From Alligator mississippiensis (Eukaryota > Chordata > Crocodylia > Alligatoridae), in NCBI RefSeq assembly GCF_030867095.1, contig NC_081826.1:40340001-40404000 (forward strand): DNA of 64,000 nt, read 5' to 3'. The notes beneath the pieces were generated by a model. It was given only the letters and a program-made list of their open reading frames with translations. It was not told the origin of the DNA and searched no databases. This document shows positions 59,230 through 64,000 of the stretch, in pieces. The translations under genes were made by a program, and so were the position numbers. Position 1 is the first letter of the stretch, and each line of letters begins with the position of its first letter.

Positions 59230-61173
59230 TATCAGCAATTCCTAGACTTTAAAGCCAAAAGAGGCCATCAGATCATCTATCATGACATCTTTTCATCATT
59301 GGCCCATAGAATTTCGACCTAATGTCCCTGCATTGGGTGTGATAGTAGAGCAATTAAAGTGTCTCACTATCTCTTTGGAATCATGAGTTGCCTCCAGTGA
59401 CACAGCTGTGCCAGTTCCTTTGGGTAAGAGAGTCAAAAGCAGATAAATGGCATGCTAGTCACGTCATTCTCTTCTATGCCATTGGGGTACAGCAACCGAG
59501 ATGCCTTTACCATACTAACCTTGATGAACTGCTTGGCTTGACTGGACCCTTGAACTTGACCCTGTAGTGAGCTCAGTAACTTCTAAAGGATATCTTCCAG
59601 AAAGGCATCTTGTCTTGATGTGAAGCTATCGAGGGAGTTCAGTACATCCCTTGCTAGTCTGGTTAATTACTTTCTCAGTTAAAAAGCAGTGCCTTGTTTC
59701 AAATTTGAATTTGTCTGGCTTCAGTCTCCAGTCACTGGTACCTGTTTTGACCTTCTCTGATATTAGATTTCTTTAGTACCTGATATTGTCTCCCTGGGAA
59801 AGTACTTGTATATCAAGCCATCTCTCAATATTCTATTTGATGGGTCAAACAGATTGAACAATAAGTCTCTCACAGTAAACTGTTTTCTCCAGACCTTGAA
59901 ATTTTTTGTGGGTCTTTTTTGTACCTTCTCCAATTTTTAAACATTGAATTGGGCAGAATATTCCATTACTGATCTCACCAATGAGGTAAAAATCACTCCT
60001 CTACTCCCATTCACTACTCTGCCTAAACATCCAAGAATGCATTAGCTCTTCTAGGCACAGTGATGAAGTGGGAGTTGTTCATCCACTTGGATTCCTAAAT
60101 GCTCTTTCAGGTCAAAGCTTTCAATCGTACATGTCCTCATGCTACAGGTATGCCCAGCATTCCTTGTTTCTGCCTGTATAACACTCTATTTGACTGTCTT
60201 AAAACATTTTGTTTGAAATGGCTCAGGTTACCAAACAACACAGATCGTTCCGAAGGGCTTCCCTGCCCTCGTTAAATCTGCAAATTGTATCACAGTAGAT
60301 TTCGTATTTACTTTCATATAATTGAAAAAATGTTGAATAACATGCAGCCTAATACTGGTCCTTCTTCAACCCTAAAAGAAATATTCTCCATTGACAACCA
60401 CTTTTTGGATGACAGCTCTCATTTAATGTGTTTATGTCAGAGGCGGGCAATTATTTCAGGTGGAGGGCCGCTTACCAAACTTTGGCAAGCTGTCAAGGGC
60501 TGCATGGGTAGCCCAGCCCCTTGACAGGGGCCCCTCCCCCTGGTTGCCATCTTGGGACTGGAAGTCCCGCCCCCTAACCCCCAACCTTTGCCACCAGAAG
60601 TCCCTCCCCTTGCCCCCAGAAATACTCCTTTCAGCAAAGGGTTTTGCCATCTCAGAACCATAACTCAGAAAAATACCAAATTATATTCTAAAAATTGAAC
60701 ATCTACAACATTTATTAATTTGATTTCAAAAAATATTTTTGTCCTGACTTACATGTGTTTGCATAGTGTACACAGAGGTGATTGCACAATAGCTTAAAAT
60801 GAAGTCTTACTCTTGTATACTTTGGGGGCATGAGGGGGTGGAGATAGGTATGTAGGAGGCTGTGGGTGTGTGGGTATGTGGGTAGGGGTTTTGTTGGGGG
60901 GATGAATAGGTGTGTGGGGTGTGGAGTGTAGGGTGAGGGAGCATGTGGGTGTGTGTGGATACATGGTGTGTGGGTGTGTATGAGGTTTGTGGGGGATTGT
61001 GTGTGGGAGGAGGGTGGCTGGGGTGTGTGAGGAGGTGGGGGTGTCTGCATGTATGGGAGTGCAATTGGGGGTGTGGGTACGTGTGTATGGTGGGATGTGC
61101 TTGTGAGACTCACCCTATTAACACACACGTACATATACACACATTCTCCCTCTCCCTCCCTCCCTCCCTCATT

Positions 61174-61217
<44 letters not shown>

Positions 61218-61288
61218 TCTTTCTCTCTCTCTCTCTCTCTTTCCCTCACTGCTTTCTCTGTCTCTCTGTCCCCCTACCTCACTGCATG

Positions 61289-61319
<31 letters not shown>

Positions 61320-62104
61320 CTCCCATTCCTGGCTCTGGGGTACCAGTGCAGGCCCTGTTCTCCTGTGATACAGCCTGGGGCCACTTGGTGCTGGAGCAGG
61401 CATGCAGGGAAGCATTGAAAGAGGCCGCAGGCAGAGGCTTCTGGTTGGGGGGGCGGGGTAGGAGGGGGCTGGGGGTGGGACAGGGCTGGGCCGGCCTTGG
61501 TCCTAGCTAGCTTCCCCTGGGTCCTACTGCTCCTAGCTCCTGTCATCTTTGACAGGCAGTGAGGAGCAGATAAATATTAATTTTCTAAACTTTTTAGGTG
61601 CCCCACAGGCCAGATAGAATGGCTTGGTGGGCTGGATTCAGTCTGCAGGCCGTATTTTGCCCACCCTTGGTTTATATACATTATATCTCTACAATTACTT
61701 TTATTAACCAAACTTGTGAACTCATCAAATAATTAAGTCAGGTTTGTTTGACAAGATCCATTCTTCATATAACCATGTTGACTCACTTATTTTTATCCTT
61801 TAATTTTTTATTGAATCTCATATACCTTTTTCCATAATTTTGCCTGGGATTAATGGCCAACCAGCCTCTATTTATCTAGGTCATCTTATTTATCCTTTCT
61901 GAATATTGGCATAAAATTCACACCCTTTTGCTCTTGTGGAATTTCCCAGGATTCCAATGTAATTAGAAAGTGAGCGTTAGTGAGCACAAATGTCCTTAGC
62001 TTGCTTCTTCAGTACTCTTGGGTGTAAGGCATCTTGGCTTATATCTTTAGCCAATTTTTCTTAGTTGTCCATGGCAATCCCTTGATTTGAGGCTGCTCTC
62101 TAGT
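59230..62104 (-). mobile_element. Old CR1 LINE copy, split by a hAT element
   Basis: Antisense CR1 sequence of an older subfamily. Recognisable phrases include 'aagaggccatcagatcatct', 'tagaatttcgacctaatgtc', 'cagaaaggcatcttgtcttg', 'ttgaatttgtctggcttcag' and 'agcattccttgtttctgcct', in the order of the CR1 3' UTR and ORF2 C-terminus. After a hAT insertion (60438-61669) the same element goes on: 'gacaagatccattcttcata', 'ttgcctgggattaatggcca' and 'tgtaaggcatcttggcttat'. Its divergence suggests it is older than the CR1 copy at 14607. A further piece is at 62750-63060. Confidence 0.8.
60438..61669. repeat. hAT element with long TG and CA tracts
   Basis: A 1232-bp non-autonomous hAT element. Left end cagaggcgggcaattatttc; right end complement caagggtgggcaaaatacgg. 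The target duplication gtttatgt (60430-60437) and gtttatat (61670-61677) agrees at seven of eight positions. The inside is unusual: 60835-61100 is TG-rich on the + strand, while 61125-61320 is CA-rich with two pure (CA) runs, about 61175-61215 and 61288-61317, separated by a (CT)-rich stretch. It is inserted in an older CR1 copy. Confidence 0.85.
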
Positions 62105-62749
62105 GGGTCTTGAGCCGACTTAAGAATCCAGTCCTTGAACCACAGAGCTGCTACCAAATTTGCACGTCTTTTCACAGGGGAAAGTAGGCTGCAGGCTGGG
62201 ATTCATCTCCTTTTCCTTCCTCTGCTCTCTCTTTTCTGCTTTGAGGACAAGACACTTTACCTGGAAATGGGCTGCTGCTTGGTTGAGATTGAGCACCATT
62301 GGAATCGATTAGCAGCCAGCTCCTCCCAGCTCTTGATGTTGATGTGTGTTTTCTTGAGGTATGCCTTAACGTATTCTCGAAGGGTTCCTCTGATTGCCAT
62401 GAGATATCAGGTCACAACTAAGCTGGGAGTAGAACACTCATTTTGGAAGTTGAGAGTCGCGTATCCACACACAATGTCCAGTCCAGCCAAGTCAGTTTTG
62501 AAGCAATTTCCAAGACGAGGCACTTGCACGCCAGACCCTGTGCTGGATCTCCTCATCAGTGCTCACTTTCTGAGAGAGATGGCTACCGAGGTAAGAGAAA
62601 TGCTCAGCTACTTCTAGTGTCTTTTCCTCTATGATAATTTTGGGGGGGGGGGGGGGGGTCGCAGTCATTGTATCACCAACAGTGTAGGGCAGGCTGATAG
62701 AGCATTTTATTCTTAGTAGCTGAGACTTAAAATCCTCCTTTGTCAGTAA
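62105..62749. other. Unrecognised insert within CR1, with poly-G
   Basis: Sequence of ~640 bp between two CR1 parts, not matching CR1. It includes 'cacagagctgctaccaaatt' and a run of 17 G at 62642-62658. It is probably another mobile element, but I cannot name it. Confidence 0.4.
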
Positions 62750-63060
62750 TAGACAGGAATGTTATTTGATAGCCACATCTGATAAAAATATATAATCTTG
62801 CTTCTTTTCAGATATGGAACAGGAATATGTATTGAACATATCTGCCTTTTCTACATCATTATTAACTATTTTACCACCTCCATTTAGCAATGGGTTTATA
62901 TCGTTACTAGGATTTATTTTGTTCCTAATATACTTAAAAACTCTTTCTTGCCATAAGCCCTGCCAGCCACAGATTCCTATAGTTTCCTTTGTCAATCTGC
63001 TGTATTTCACAACTTTTAATTTATATTGCTTATTATCTATTTCCCTTTTTTCCATTTGTT
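62750..63060 (-). mobile_element. CR1 LINE fragment (between endonuclease and RT)
   Basis: The minus frame reads NDINPLLNGGGKIVNNDVEKADMF and then NTYSCSISEKK, the segment just before the RT in CR1 ORF2 (typically '…L.. DA.KAEVLN.FFASVF…'). It is probably the next part of the old CR1 copy that starts at 59230. Confidence 0.7.
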
Positions 63061-64000
63061 AAATATTGCCTTTTTGTTTTGATTTATCACTGTATTTACT
63101 AGAGCCACCCATATACTATCAGTAGTAGAGCGGTGGCAGATTGTCCATAGTGCAAGGAGACATGGGGCTTTTAAAAACCTATATTAGGTTCTTAGTGGCT
63201 TTGGAAGGGCATGGAAAAGAGCTAGAAAGGAAGATGACTGTTGACTTGTCACAGCATTATTTGTTTTGGGATTTCACTTTACATGGCTATTCAGCTGCTA
63301 TCTTTCACAAGCAGTAACCTAAAGTAAAGACTTGTCAATTATTAACATTAAAGTGTTTTGTTTTGTATTGTTTTGTTTTACCAAAACAGTCTTCCTCTAT
63401 CCCAACAAATACAAACTCAAGCACTTGGCATTTTAATCTAGAAGTCAGAGAAGCACCGGCTTCATGGCTACATCTTTCCCACATTTTTGTCTAGGACCAA
63501 ACCTACCTGATACAGTTGCAATAAACCCTCTCCCAGATTATCTAAATGCTGTAGGGAAGAGTCTCTTTTGGCTGAACAGAGATCTGATACTCTGTTTCTC
63601 CTATATTTACAGTTCTTTATTGTGGAGTTTTACTTGTGTAGAAGTAGCAGAGTGTGCTCCTTTGTCTCCTTTGAACAAAGGCTGCAGGGATTTGGCCCTG
63701 AATTTCAAAGAGCTCTAGCAGCAGCACACAGGGGCAGGGGCTGTCAGACATATGTGCAGAGGCAATCCTGTCTGTCGTGGGAATGATGCTATGTTTTAGC
63801 AGGCATTTGGAGTGTGTTGGGAAAAGGCACACTTCAGCTCTCTTGTTTTACTGGTGTTCAGTGTGCTCCTCTAATGCTGATGGCTAGCAGATGCTATAGA
63901 ATGCAGGACCAAACCATAAGCTTTTCCTGGTAACAATGTCCTTTTTGGCCATACTGAACTCTCACAGAAGATGCCAAAGCAGCTGGTGCATCTTGTGTGC
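63061..64000. other. Intergenic, nothing recognised
   Basis: AT-rich to ~63440, then mixed. No gene, RNA or named repeat visible. Confidence 0.45.

Noticed and set aside
60715-61215. 166-codon frame rich in Val-Cys and His-Thr
   Set aside because: It is a translation of TG/CA microsatellites within a hAT element.
61175-61317. CRISPR-like or other spaced repeat array
   Set aside because: The regularity is due to simple (CA)n runs; there are no spacers, and the setting is vertebrate.

Overview
The window looks like vertebrate nuclear DNA, most probably from a crocodilian. The evidence is two vertebrate genes, a high density of CR1 LINEs, Penelope-like elements, a Tx1-group LINE, and a U1 snRNA-derived segment of the kind described as the head of crocodilian SINEU retroposons. 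A turtle is the main alternative; the sequence alone does not settle the species.

Only two host genes are supported. The last coding exon of STK3 (MST2 kinase, SARAH domain) lies on the + strand at 10682-10840, preceded by its last intron (from the window start) and followed by a 3' UTR of roughly 1.3-1.8 kb. The complete single-exon coding region of KCNS2 (Kv9.2, a silent modifier Kv subunit of 477 residues) lies on the - strand at 53510-54943, with a CpG island over and upstream of its start. The two genes are tail to tail, with about 42.7 kb between stop codons. They are also neighbours in human 8q22, so the block is old synteny. Nothing suggests that they act in one pathway.

The rest is introns and intergenic DNA built from transposon fossils. 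1-10.2 kb (STK3 intron): a short-arm MITE, a TA-flanked MITE, a decayed Helitron helicase with its own insertion, and a small hAT element. 14.6-18.0 kb: a CR1 LINE inserted inside a MITE. 19.2-21.0 kb: a Tigger-like element and a foldback-type segment. 21.0-26.5 kb: a near-complete Tx1-group LINE on the - strand. 27.8-31.7 kb: a stack of two Penelope-like copies in opposite orientation, a CR1 tail and a large foldback element. 32.5-42.3 kb: more TA-flanked MITEs, two hAT MITEs, a possible LTR-like fossil, and a compact hairpin of Penelope terminal repeats with a 12-bp target duplication. 42-53 kb: mostly unrecognised AT-rich intergenic DNA with a CR1 tail and a MITE. 55.7-64 kb: a U1-derived piece upstream of KCNS2, then an old CR1 copy split by a hAT element carrying long TG and CA tracts.

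No convincing new protein-coding system was found. The most interesting signals are structural: the Penelope hairpin with clean target duplication, the foldback element with an exact 32-bp palindrome, the U1-derived segment, and the Tx1 LINE with a tRNA-Ala-like stretch near its 5' side.
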